The notes beneath the pieces are model-generated. The model was not told the DNA's origin. It saw only the letters and a program-made list of their open reading frames with translations, and searched no databases. Of a stretch of 64,000 bases of DNA, positions 55,401-64,000 are shown piece by piece; within the stretch, counting starts at the first letter, position 1; the number at the start of each line of letters is the position of its first letter. The position numbers were made by a program, and so were the translations under genes. Origin of the DNA: Henricia sp. BOLD:AAB3569 (lineage: Eukaryota; Echinodermata; Asteroidea; Spinulosida; Echinasteridae); contig JBBELK010000462.1 of the NCBI GenBank assembly GCA_037783545.1, positions 248,001 through 312,000 on the forward strand, read 5' to 3'.

Positions 55401-55440
55401 ATTATCGAATATTGCAACGTTCCACACGCCATAGACGATT

Positions 55441-56840
55441 GTGTATTTTATAGAGCATAGACAGCCTTGCATGTCTACGTCTCTCAGCCAGAGTCTGCCA
55501 GGAAAGTTTTTGCATCATAGTAGTAGTTGAATCTATAGCAGCACAACGTTGAACTTTTTCCAACTTGGTAACCAGACATTCTGTATATGGATCCCATACT
55601 ACACTACCATATTCCAAGATTGGTCTCACAAGAGATTTGTATGCATGTTCTTTAACCCTCGAGTTCCTAATGTTGATATTGCGACGAAGAAAGTGGAGGG
55701 TGTTGTTAGCTTTAGCAGTGATCCTATCCACATGCGCGTTCCATCTAAGATCATTAGTGATACATACGCCAAGATATTTTGCTTGATCAACGTGATTAAG
55801 TTGCTGCACACTAAGTGAGTATGGAAACCGCATAACGCTCCTTTTTCGTGTGATGCTTATAACCTCACACTTGTTAGGATGAAACTCCATCAGCCAGGTT
55901 CTTTCCCAACTTGTCAGTGTGTCAAGATCTTGCTGGAGCAAATCTGCATCCCCATCCCCTTTAATAACCGCCATGTAAATCACAGTGTCATCAGCAAAAA
56001 GTCGTGTAGTAGATGTCAATTAAATTCACTGCAATATCGTTGACGTAGTATAAAAACAAGCATGGTCCCAAGACAGACCCCTGTGGAACACCCGACACCA
56101 CTGGTATCTCACTCGAAGTCACTCCATCAATTACAACAGCTTGTGTTCTATTACTCAGAAATTTTTTGATCCAAGCATTGGTCCCGCCATCAACACCATA
56201 TGATCGTAACTTTTCAACAAGCCTATGATGTCCCACCTTATCAAATGCTCTGGAAAAATCCAACACACAGACATCTGTTTGATGACCATCCTGCATATTG
56301 GTAGCGATGTCATGGACAAACTCCAAAAGCTGAGTTTCACAAGATCTTTTATCTCTGAAGCCATGTTGGAGGTCATAGATAATATCATGGTGTCTTGCAT
56401 GTGCCATTATGTTGCTGCAGATAATATGTTCCATCAACTTTGATGCTATGCAAGGAATACTAATACTAATAGGACGGTAATTGGCAGGAACGTATTTTTG
56501 CCCTTTCTTAAAAACAGGTGTAACATTGGCATGTTTCCAGTCCTGTGGTACTTTTCCTTCCTTGAGGGACTTCCTGAAGATCCTTGTTAATGGGTCAGAA
56601 ATGACGTCAGCTAATTCCTTGAGCACTCTAGGGCTGAGAAGATCAGGACCCGCAGCCTTACTTGGGTTGAGATTTTTTATAAGCTTAAGGACACCGGGAG
56701 TTGTTATATTGATATTCGGCATAGATGGAGCACTACAAGTTAATGGAATGCCTTGAAACATAGTTTCCTGAGTGAACACAGACTGGAATTGCTGGTTTAG
56801 TGCTTCAGCTTTTTGTTTAGCTTCAGTCACCAACTTTTAA
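55441..56840 (-). pseudogene. LINE, 5' part: reverse transcriptase, frameshifted
   Basis: A CR1/jockey-type non-LTR reverse transcriptase is read on the minus strand. The blocks in order are NPSKAAGPDLLSPRVLKEL (fingers), NYRPISISI, LDFSRAFDKVGHHRL (motif A Asp), SGVPQGSVLGP (about 56063-56092, motif B), then a frameshift near 56010-56025, and FADDT (about 55987-55998, catalytic Asp pair) in the next frame, followed by PNKCEVISI, KYLGVCI and RPILEYGSVVWDP. The 5' end is truncated near 56840, so no endonuclease is present. It continues at 49835 after the 5.6-kb insertion. Catalytic residues are intact but the frame is not. Confidence 0.92.
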
Positions 56841-57030
56841 GGTCCGGCAACCGCTAGTATACATGTTTGTCCGCCACATTGAAACAGGTGGAATTCCTCC
56901 CTTTTCCGAAGGTTCCCTAAGTAAGTTCAGCGAATGCACGCCTGGACGTTATCGTTAATCTTCAATCACACATACAGGGGGATAAGACTATTTGTAATAG
57001 TTTACCAATCATGTATACTATCTTTAAGTG
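56841..57030. repeat. Fragment shared with the right end of the window
   Basis: CAATCACACATACAGGGGG followed by ATAAGACTATTTGTAATAG corresponds to the sequence at about 63703-63740 in the same orientation. The rest is unassigned. Confidence 0.55.
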
Positions 57031-57125
57031 GAATTCAATGCAAGCGATCGAATGGACCGGGGAGCAGTCTAGGTCAATTAGCATTGTGGGAAGTGTCTAC
57101 TATAGAGCCACTACCTGTACATATT
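57031..57125 (-). repeat. Dispersed repeat, inverted copy of 63480-63550
   Basis: GTGGAATTCAATGCAAGCGA and GGGAGCAGTCTAGGTC correspond, reverse-complemented, to 63500-63550. Confidence 0.7.
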
Positions 57126-57229
57126 TCCCTAGAGGCCGCAAATCATCTGCTAATGTTTTGTACAATACCCACCGTGCCCTGCGCGCCCGCCATGATAACT
57201 CTACCCTTTTTTTCGAAACGACGAGATAA

Positions 57230-57500
57230 ATGGAGAATGCATCGAGCTCCCGAGTGGGGAGGAGGGCGGGATGCTCTACGGGTAAGTATTCGCAAGTAGA
57301 CCCTTCCCACACTTCTGTGGGGAGGGAGTCTACAGCGCTCATCTTACCCGTAGAGCCACTACATGTACCTGTGCAGACTAGTACCGATGCAGGGGATGGG
57401 TGCGAGATGCAGTTGAAGCTGGAGTAGACCAGAAAAAAAGGCACCATGCGTTCTAGGCAAAAAAGAGAAGAGAACGGATGTGTGCGGTTAATGTTAAGCT
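57230..57500. repeat. Hairpin-containing stretch next to the DIRS 3' end
   Basis: CTCTACGGGTAAG near 57273 and CTTACCCGTAGAG near 57344 are inverted. A second GGGAGG pair lies between them. It may be part of the DIRS terminal region, but no split direct repeats could be confirmed. Confidence 0.45.
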
Positions 57501-57518
57501 GAATAAATTAACGTAAGC

Positions 57519-58235
57519 TTACCCAAAGAGGGAACCCATGCACCTTAATCTGTCTAGAGGGGTTGCTGCACGGATGCAGGGTGGAGCAGCCGTCGGAGCT
57601 GAGGCCCTTGCTGACAGCAATGCTGATCTGCCGGTGCGGCCCTCGGAATGGAGGACGTCCCGGAGGTAGCAGGATGTTAAAGTGTTGGAGGACTTCCAGC
57701 ACGCAGCCTGCAGGATGTCAGTAAGTGGAACTAGAAGGCCCACGAGGTCGAAGCGGCCAGCTCTGACGTCATGCACAGCTGACTCGGGAGTTCCGCTGTG
57801 AAGCCGTCGGCCAGTTTAGTTCGGTGGACATGGACCGAATGGCTGTAACAATCCAGCGAGAGATAGTTTCTCGTGAAGCTGGACGATGAGGTGTCGTCGA
57901 CGTGATGAATAGACTCGCCCTAGAACCTCTGATTAGTTCGGTCCTATTGAGGTACCATTTGAGGGCTCGGACCGGGCACCACTTCCTATCTAACAGACGA
58001 GTAAGATTTAATGTCTGGGACGAAGATGTCAGGAGGAGAGAAGGAGTCAGATTGGTTCTTCGTGAGGAAGGAGGTCCGCGGTGAACCAGACGAACTCCAT
58101 GGGGCTCCCAGCGAATATGGCTTGGTTCCATGGACAGAGCCTGAAGTGCGCTTCGGCGTCGAGAGGTCGATCGCGACTGCTAGGAGGAAGGCAAGCTTTA
58201 TTGAGAGGTTGAGCAAGGACGTCTGTCCCAAGAGT
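57519..58235 (-). pseudogene. DIRS-type tyrosine recombinase, frameshifted
   Basis: DIRS retrotransposons integrate with a tyrosine recombinase instead of an integrase. On the minus strand, LAFLLAVAIDL, LTKNQSDSFSPPDIFVP, RKWCPVRALKWYLNRTELI, HRPASRETISRWIV, HDVRAG (the H-x-x-R box) and TDILQAACWKSSNTLTSCYL (nucleophile Tyr) appear in order, as in this family. At least two frame changes (near 57770-57776 and 58080-58130) break it. It lies downstream of the RNase H, the usual DIRS order. Confidence 0.88.
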
Positions 58236-58349
58236 TCAAACGGGGGACGCGAAAGGCTCTCAAGAACAAGCGGAAGGGGAAGTAGCTATAACGAGTATGG
58301 AGGCTTCACAATGAACATCCCGCAGAGGATATGACCCAAGGCGTAATTA

Positions 58350-58935
58350 TTAAAGATAGAAGAGCCGTCGGGGAATCCCGCGTGGATGGCGACAATAGCT
58401 GACTGGGAGATGGTTGTTGGCTCCCGATGCAAACAGATCTGTGTGTGGACGATCGACTATCCCGATGATTTGTTCGACCACACTGTGTTGCAGAGTCCAC
58501 TCTGTTGGCCGGATCCTTCCCCTGGAGAGGGCATCGGCTACCGAGTTGTCCGAGCGTGGTATATGGGAAGCCGTCAGGGTGATGTTGAGATCCAGGCACC
58601 AGTGAAAGATGTCCCGCGCGAGGAGGCAGAGCCGAGGAAACCGGTTGCCCCAATCCCCCCCCCCCCCCCCCCCTCCCCCAACCCGCCCACCCGCCCCCCC
58701 CCCCCCCCCCCCGCGGTTAATGTAGGCCACGACTGTGGAGTTGTCGCACTTGACAAGTACAGCATGGTCCCGAATGAGGCAGCTGAAGTGTCGGAGAGGG
58801 TTGAAGACTGCCTACATCTCAAAAATATTGATATGAAGACTCTGTTGATTCGGGTCCCACTACCTCGCCGCCTGGCGCGGGTAATTGTGGCCCCCCAGCC
58901 TAGGCGGAAGTGTCTGTGAAAATAGTCTTCAGTTC
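58350..58935 (-). pseudogene. DIRS RNase H domain, swollen by poly-G coding tracts
   Basis: The minus strand carries VKCDNSTVVAYINR in one frame, then a stretch of Gly codons from C tracts of 19 at 58655-58673 and 58694-58712, then RFPRLCLLARDIFHWCLDLN, TASHIPRSDNSVADALSRG and TEWTLQHSVV, the conserved run following INRQGG in DIRS elements. The G tract has expanded exactly where the family has a short Gly pair. Frameshifts occur on both sides. Confidence 0.88.
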
Positions 58936-59632
58936 AACGGCCGAGGGCTGGGAAAGGACTGCCCGTATAGGCATGTGGCGAGGCTCCGTCCACCATACCA
59001 CTGGAGGAGTGGCTGAAGAAAAGGAAGAATAGAGACCAAGCGGTGGGCGGAATTAATCTTTGGACGGAGTGGGCAAGGAGATGGAGCTGGAGTGGACGCA
59101 TATGTAGAGACGACAGAACGGTACCAGGTCCACCAAACTTGCCATCAACCACAGCAGTTTCAGCCACGCTACTGCAGGGGCCGCGTCTTTCTCGAGAAAC
59201 AGGCGGAGATTGAAAATGCGAGGGGCCGAAGGCAAGGTAATGCTCCTTTTGAGGTCGAGGACAGCCCCCAGAAACGTCGGCGACTGTGAAGGAATTAGCA
59301 GCGATTTCCTTCCGTTGACCGGTTATGGACAACGTCTCCCGCAATGCCTGGCTGGCTTCGGCCTTTGAGCGGCCGACAACGAGGCCGACAAAGATCGTGA
59401 TGTTGTGTTCCTGTGAAGGGACGTACGATGCCACCGATTTCACGATCCTCGTGAACACGCGAGGGGAAGTGGATGGGCCGAAGGGGAGTGCGGTGAATTC
59501 ATAAGCAGTCCCCTTGTAGTGGAACCTCGGGAATCTGCGATGGCTGCAGGGGAGTATGAGCATGGAGGAAGGAAACAAGAGGAGTTGGAACGAGGCACAG
59601 ATCAAACATTCCATCTGTGTTGCCGCGCTCAT
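58936..59632 (-). pseudogene. DIRS reverse transcriptase, C-terminal part
   Basis: SHRRFPRFHYKGTAYEFTAL, PFGPSTSPRVFTRIVKSVA and, in a second frame, MASLVDLVPFCRLY and MRPLQLHLLAH are hallmarks of the DIRS RT/RH junction. The catalytic Y-L-D-D position reads FVGLVVG, so the aspartates are gone. The open frame continues far but is not a functional protein. Upstream RT sequence lies at 61560-61962. Confidence 0.87.
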
Positions 59633-59639
59633 AAAACCA

Positions 59640-61558
59640 GCAGATCAAAACCGCAAAATTCGCACCTCCCGGGCCGAGCTCCAACTATACCATAACAAGC
59701 TTATGACGTCACCGATCAAGCCTGGCATGGCTGCGCATGCGTGGTAACGCATCTCTCGATCGGATCGATCTGGTTCGAACCAGTTTTTCTCACAGTACCA
59801 TGCTCAAATTGACTGAAATGTCGGATACGGCAAGCAGAAAAATTCAATCGACGATCGGGCAAAGTTTCGACGAACTTTATCCGACTTTACTACGAAATAC
59901 GGCCCTGCAAAGGTGGTTGTTTTTAGAGCTGCTGTTTTCAAGGGTTTCTGCTGCATATATATACAATAAAATAACGCCAATTTCAAGGGTTTTTAGTGTA
60001 TAAATCAACACAGAATGTGGCGTTTTTGTTGAGAAAAACACCTTAATTTATATTTTTTTTTAATGTCGAAGATTCCTTTTAGTTTGCTATCTTATCTAGC
60101 ATGCATGCTGATGTATAGTCCAGCCTGTAATTGTAGAAAATTCCCAAATACCAGTAATACAATTTGTTAGCACTTTTTTATCCCGTTAAGAATTTAGAAA
60201 AAGTCGCCTTTTTATTACTATTAAAATCCTAATATTTTCATCAAACCTTTACACCAATTTTACATGATTTACAGGTCATAAGATAAAGATAAACCATTGG
60301 TCAGATATGGATTTCGATCCAAAGTTTAAATACAATGTAAACTAATTTTTTGCAAGTGGTCAAATGAAATTTCCTAAACTTAAACATGTTCCTTTCGTTA
60401 TACAGTACATATGTAATATTTTATAATTGCTTTATAATGACAATTTAAAATTTACAAAATGTCCCAACTTCATTACAAAATGCAAACCACAGACACGATA
60501 AGCCTAATAAACTTATAACTTCCATTGCCCGGAAACAGTTCACAAGTAAAATTTCAACTCCAATATACTCCGATTTCTTGCTCTTCATCGTTTTCACTCC
60601 CAAATCATGGAAGAGTCCCAAGGAGGACTTTGCAATGAGGTTCAACTGTACTTCAATAAATAAATGGAGCCATCCATGGGTAGGTCGACTAAATTGTGTG
60701 TTGCCCCTTGTTTGCCTTCACTCCATTCTTCACCTGACCAGATACAATGTTGAGGGACGTCATCATTTTTTATTTTGCTCAGTGAAGTACTGTTCCAGGG
60801 GGTCTGGTTGAGAAAAAGAGAGGGAAAAATTGAGGTTCTCTTTAAAAAAAATAAAAAATTCGGCCAGTCTCATGTGTTTTGTACACAATTCATTTCCTTC
60901 ATGGTACAATGTACTCAATTCTTTCAAAAAATGAAAAAGTAAAAATCATTTACAACATTGTAAAACTGGATAAAATGCCAGGAAAAACAATCCACCACAT
61001 TGTACTTTTGTTGTCGAGACACAACCCGGAAGTAAAAAATCGCAATCACGCACGCGGAAAAAACATCCCTTTACTCTGCTGCTCCCAAGTGCTCCATGAA
61101 ATGCCACGCACGAATCGAAAGAAGAATACCCGTCGCATAAACCCCTCATTTTTTTAACACTCGGAACAGCCCCAAAAATACAAAAATATTATATCATATT
61201 TTCCCCAACCTTTCAGAGTAATCCACACTTAGGTTGGACGATCTTTGTTGAAATATTTCAGAAGTTTAGCGAAGTTTTATATCAATCGATCGGGAATTTT
61301 GTCGCGATTCTCGTGCTGTAGTTGTTGCAGGCACACATTGCACATAGTTGGACTGCGCATGCGAAAGAAGAAATCGTTTGTTCGTTCGTTATGGCTCAAC
61401 TATCACACACGAACGTTTCGTTACTCCAGTATGCACAGTCGTGCGGTAACACTGATCGGCAACAAAGGGCTGTAATCCGGGTCGTAAAATCGATGGGCAG
61501 CAGCGCGGCCGCATGGTTTTCTGCAGTCCAGCTAGAGGTTATAATATACCCACCCTGT
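59640..61558. other. ~1.9 kb of unrelated sequence splitting the DIRS RT
   Basis: Bases between the two RT parts show no DIRS similarity. The edges have near-NRF1 words TGCGCATGCG (59732-59741 and 61354-61363), each followed within 100 bp by a short ATG-started frame (59818, 61391). The middle is AT-rich. No terminal repeats or target duplication could be fixed, so it may be an insertion or a rearrangement. No gene is called. Confidence 0.5.
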
Positions 61559-61962
61559 TAAATAATAAGAATAAACCTGTTCAGGGCTTTCAGGTTGAGA
61601 ATAGGCCGCCACTCTCCCAAGTCTCTTTTGGGAGTCAGGAAGGTCGACTAAAAACCGGACGGTTCTCCGGTCGGGACTACGCGGATAGCGTTCTTAGAGA
61701 TGAGAGACCCGATTTCCGATTCTAGAGCCAGACGTTTAGGTGGATCAGTAGGAACGTAGGTTTTGCGAATGAAGGAGTCCGATGGACGGGCGGGCTCGCG
61801 AATTCCAGAGAGTAACCGTGTCGAATTGTCTGGAGCACCCATCGGTTGGAGACGGTTTCGGGTCCAGCTCCCTGCGAAGGCTTAAAGGTGGCCGCCCACG
61901 GGTCCGGTTATAGAGGCCGCCGGAGCTGGACAGAGTCATTAGCGCCAGCCCCGGGTGAACCG
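61559..61962 (-). pseudogene. DIRS reverse transcriptase, N-terminal part
   Basis: On the minus strand the frames give SNRWVLQTIRHGYSLEF, then LALESEIGSLISKNAIRVVP, a TAG stop, and TPKRDLGEWRPILNLKALNR, the standard opening of DIRS/Ngaro RTs (fingers region). The sequence stops near 61565 and resumes conceptually at 59632. The 5' side is cut by a fragment of the 594-bp transposon at 61963. Confidence 0.85.
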
Positions 61963-62128
61963 TATAGCAATTGTTTGTTTTCGGCATAACATGACCAAAT
62001 TGATTAAATTACATCAAAATGCCTCGGGCGTGTGTTTGCTAGACGCAACAGCCGTGTGTCTTCGCAGATTTCCTCAGGGTATTGTAACGTCGCTTCGCAG
62101 AGTGGAAATTCCCTGAGATCTCAGGATG
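61963..62128 (+). mobile_element. 594-bp DNA transposon family, 3'-end fragment
   Basis: Matches 812-971 of copy A (TTTTCGGCATAACATGACC through CCTGAGATCTCAGGATG). Only this end is present. Confidence 0.85.
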
Positions 62129-62136
62129 GTACTAAC

Positions 62137-62426
62137 CTAACAATCATGTAGAATACCTCCTCAAAATACTATCCATGGGAAGAAAACAGGAAATTTGCAA
62201 TCTCCAATTTGGATGTGGAAGCAAAAAGGATGGAGTAATCACTGCACTGCTTTATGGAACTGGATAATAGTTTACAAAACTGCGCTGGATTTTTGACGAT
62301 TGCATGAGGGCATGAAATTTCAGAATGGTAATGAGAAAAATATGACACATGATGTGGTATCAAAATCTTAACACCCATGGGGAAAACGAGAGGGTAAAAA
62401 ATTTGATCTGGTACACTCCTTTAAAG
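62137..62426 (+). repeat. Dispersed repeat family member, plus orientation
   Basis: ATACTATCCATGGGAAGAAA, AAACAGGAAATTTGCAATC, TTGGATGTGGAAGCAAAAAG, CTGGATAATAGTTTACAAAA and ATTTGATCTGGTACACTCC are in the same order as 28405-28881. It is the cleanest copy without TACATGTA insertions. Confidence 0.82.
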
Positions 62427-63454
62427 TTTAAAAACACGTTTCCATATGGGCGGGGCTTATAGTTTGTTACCTGAAAATACACCATGGACACGAAATATAC
62501 TTCTAAAGTGTGACGTCAGTTGCTATGGTAAATGGGTCTAAACATTCGCTGGTAATCTGAAACGTCCATTGTTAAACCGCAGGGAAACAGTTCACTGGCT
62601 TTTGTGTAGACCAAGTAACCTTTGTAACACACTTTTAATTTAGTAGTCTATACACACGAATTAACAGGCACTGGACATCTTCAACTCTTGAATAATAACC
62701 CTATGTTTATTTCAATTATACAAAAATAAACAAACCAACATGTGACACGTGTTACCCTAAACGACGATAAAAATTACACAAAACACCTTTTTGTCTATAA
62801 GAATCAATGTAAATCTGTTAACCAAATGATGCATTTTTATTGATTGGGGAGAGAAATTTGTTCTCGTTGATTTTGTTTTTACTGTTTCAAAATGTCTGGT
62901 CCCTGCATGTAAAACCAGAGTGGGTTTTGTTCATGGTTAAACACCAACGTAGTTTTTAAAAATTCAACTTTCTCTTAACGAACGTGTAAAGGACCACCTA
63001 TGCCTCGTACGTTACAGCAATCATTTTGATAATTAAATGTTGATAGATTAATTTACCCAAATGCGAGAATTCGTTGAAATGACCAAGAAAATAGATATAT
63101 ACAAACCAATTTCAACAATTTCGCGTCGCTTCCCCGCCAATAATATTCTATTTAAGTTAATGGCATAGATATTTATAATACATAACTATTTTTTGCATAT
63201 CTTAATTTACTTACTTTATGGTTTTATATGCCATGCAACACGGGCGATTATAGAGGTAGAGCACATGATTGGTATCTCGAAAATCAGAAATAATGATGGT
63301 AGAAAACTTCCCTAGAAATGGTTTTGTATGAAATGCTATAGTCTTTGAGAAATGAGTAAAACAATGAATTTTTGTCTCATGAGACGAAAACCACTTGGTT
63401 TTAACATCGATATATATATACACTTGATGAAGTATGCAACAGCAGTTGGCTATA
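62427..63454. other. AT-rich spacer, nothing recognised
   Basis: One GTGACACGTGTTACC word near 62742 resembles the motif of the nested element at 33768-35741. Otherwise there is no supported structure. Confidence 0.4.
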
Positions 63455-63770
63455 CGAGAATTGAAGCCATGCGCCGGCCGCCATTGTACCTCATTAACAA
63501 TGCTTGGCCTAGACTGCTCCCTGGTCCATGCAATCGCTTGCATTCCACTTAACACACAAGTACACCATGATGTAGACTATAGTGAAGACAGTATGACCAG
63601 TCTAGGCAAGGCATTGTATTTGGTGGGGTACGTGGCTTACATTTTATACGTCCTTGCTTCATCCAGTGTACATATATCAATGGGTTATAATGCATATAAT
63701 CTGCAATCACACAAGGAGATAAAACTATTTGTAACGGTTTACCAATGTGTTTTACCTTTAAGCTCGCTGA
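63455..63770 (+). repeat. Dispersed repeat, plus copy
   Basis: Carries GCCGGCCGCCATTGTACC, CTAGACTGCTCCCTGGTCC and AAACTATTTGTAACGGTTTA, shared with 56962-57125 (partly inverted). Related GCACCGGCGGCCAT words occur at 20990 and 25581. Confidence 0.65.
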
Positions 63771-64000
63771 CTAAAACAATGGTGGTTGTGGTTATCCGTT
63801 TTTAATATTTTAATCAATTAAACACGACATGTCTGTTCCTGAAATTCAGACAAAATACTAAAAACAAATGGATTTTAAATGTTTTCTGACATTCCTGTAG
63901 ATATGTAATGCCGTTTTTCAAAAATTCGTAGAAAAAAACATCTGCAAATGTATAATCTGCAACTCTTTTATCAAAACGGAAACAAACTTATAAAAGGGAC

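Larger units (their letters stand above)
49836..55432. mobile_element. 5597-bp insertion with terminal inverted repeats and 8-bp target duplication, splitting a LINE
   Basis: AGACGATT lies at 49828-49835 and 55433-55440. The insertion begins ATGGCGTGTGGAACGTTGCA and ends with the inverse (TGCAACGTTCCACACGCCAT), and similarity runs on through TATTCGATAATGCACAAATA into AT-rich repeats. A further copy of the left terminus lies inside at 51387 (ATGGCGTGTGATACG), so the body is composite. The contents are three AT-rich minisatellites, two foldback copies, a LINE and a palindrome. No transposase is present. An 8-bp duplication fits the hAT or P superfamilies (inference). Confidence 0.88.

Noticed and set aside
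49866..55453. Repetitive HIYVKHRTYMSN-type open frames
   Set aside because: They are translations of the AT-rich ~20-bp arrays, open on one strand by chance.
58386..58919. 177-residue plus-strand open frame
   Set aside because: It is antisense to the DIRS RNase H and is kept open by the C tracts.
57519..61962. LTR retrotransposon or endogenous retrovirus
   Set aside because: The RT/RNase H style and the tyrosine recombinase blocks are of DIRS type; there is no aspartic protease, no DDE integrase and no LTR pair.

Overview
This window is eukaryotic and almost entirely repeat-derived. It holds one gene I can name with confidence, a minus-strand M-Ras small GTPase spread over five coding exons (24272-38339). 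The spliceosomal introns, tRNA-derived SINEs, L2/CR1-like LINEs, a DIRS-type tyrosine-recombinase retrotransposon, many foldback elements and MITEs, and a roughly 297-bp satellite all point to a metazoan. The M-Ras protein, the DIRS element and the very high density of self-complementary TACATGTA and TACCGGTA words would suit a marine invertebrate deuterostome (echinoderm, hemichordate or lancelet). That placement is inference from sequence style, not a database match.

Layout. 1-17100 is a satellite block: a forward tandem array interrupted by a 594-bp DNA transposon with its target duplication intact (378-971), an abrupt orientation switch near 11986, an inverted sub-array to about 14708, a 0.93-kb non-satellite patch, then more forward units and a diverged inverted fringe. 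17100-24270 is intergenic and packed with SINEs, MITEs and foldback elements. 24272-38339 is M-Ras, read right to left; its 9.85-kb first intron contains a 4.87-kb inverted-repeat-ended element with a second element nested inside it, a 0.94-kb element with another nested inside it, and a dense cluster of TACATGTA/TACCGGTA words. 38340-49500 is intergenic: C-rich minisatellite, LINE 3' end, foldback elements, a second copy of the 594-bp transposon, an element whose ends are mirrored 11-bp repeat arrays, and a 2.36-kb composite whose two 16-bp minisatellites are mirror images.

49500-56840 is a nest. A degenerate LINE on the minus strand is split by a 5597-bp insertion (49836-55432) that made an 8-bp target duplication and carries matching terminal inverted repeats. 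Inside the insertion are three arrays of an AT-rich ~20-bp repeat, two copies of a ~1-kb foldback element (one containing a second LINE with a 13-bp target duplication) and a ~1-kb near-palindrome. 57500-61990 is a decayed DIRS-like retrotransposon on the minus strand, with its reverse transcriptase split by ~1.9 kb of other sequence and its RNase H reading frame swollen by poly-C/G tracts. 62000-64000 holds fragments of families seen earlier.

Working together. M-Ras is the only host gene with clear function. The rest documents transposition history: families recur in both orientations, insertions are nested and several target-site duplications can be read directly. Most short open frames here are repeat artefacts (satellite, minisatellite, poly-C) and are not annotated as genes.
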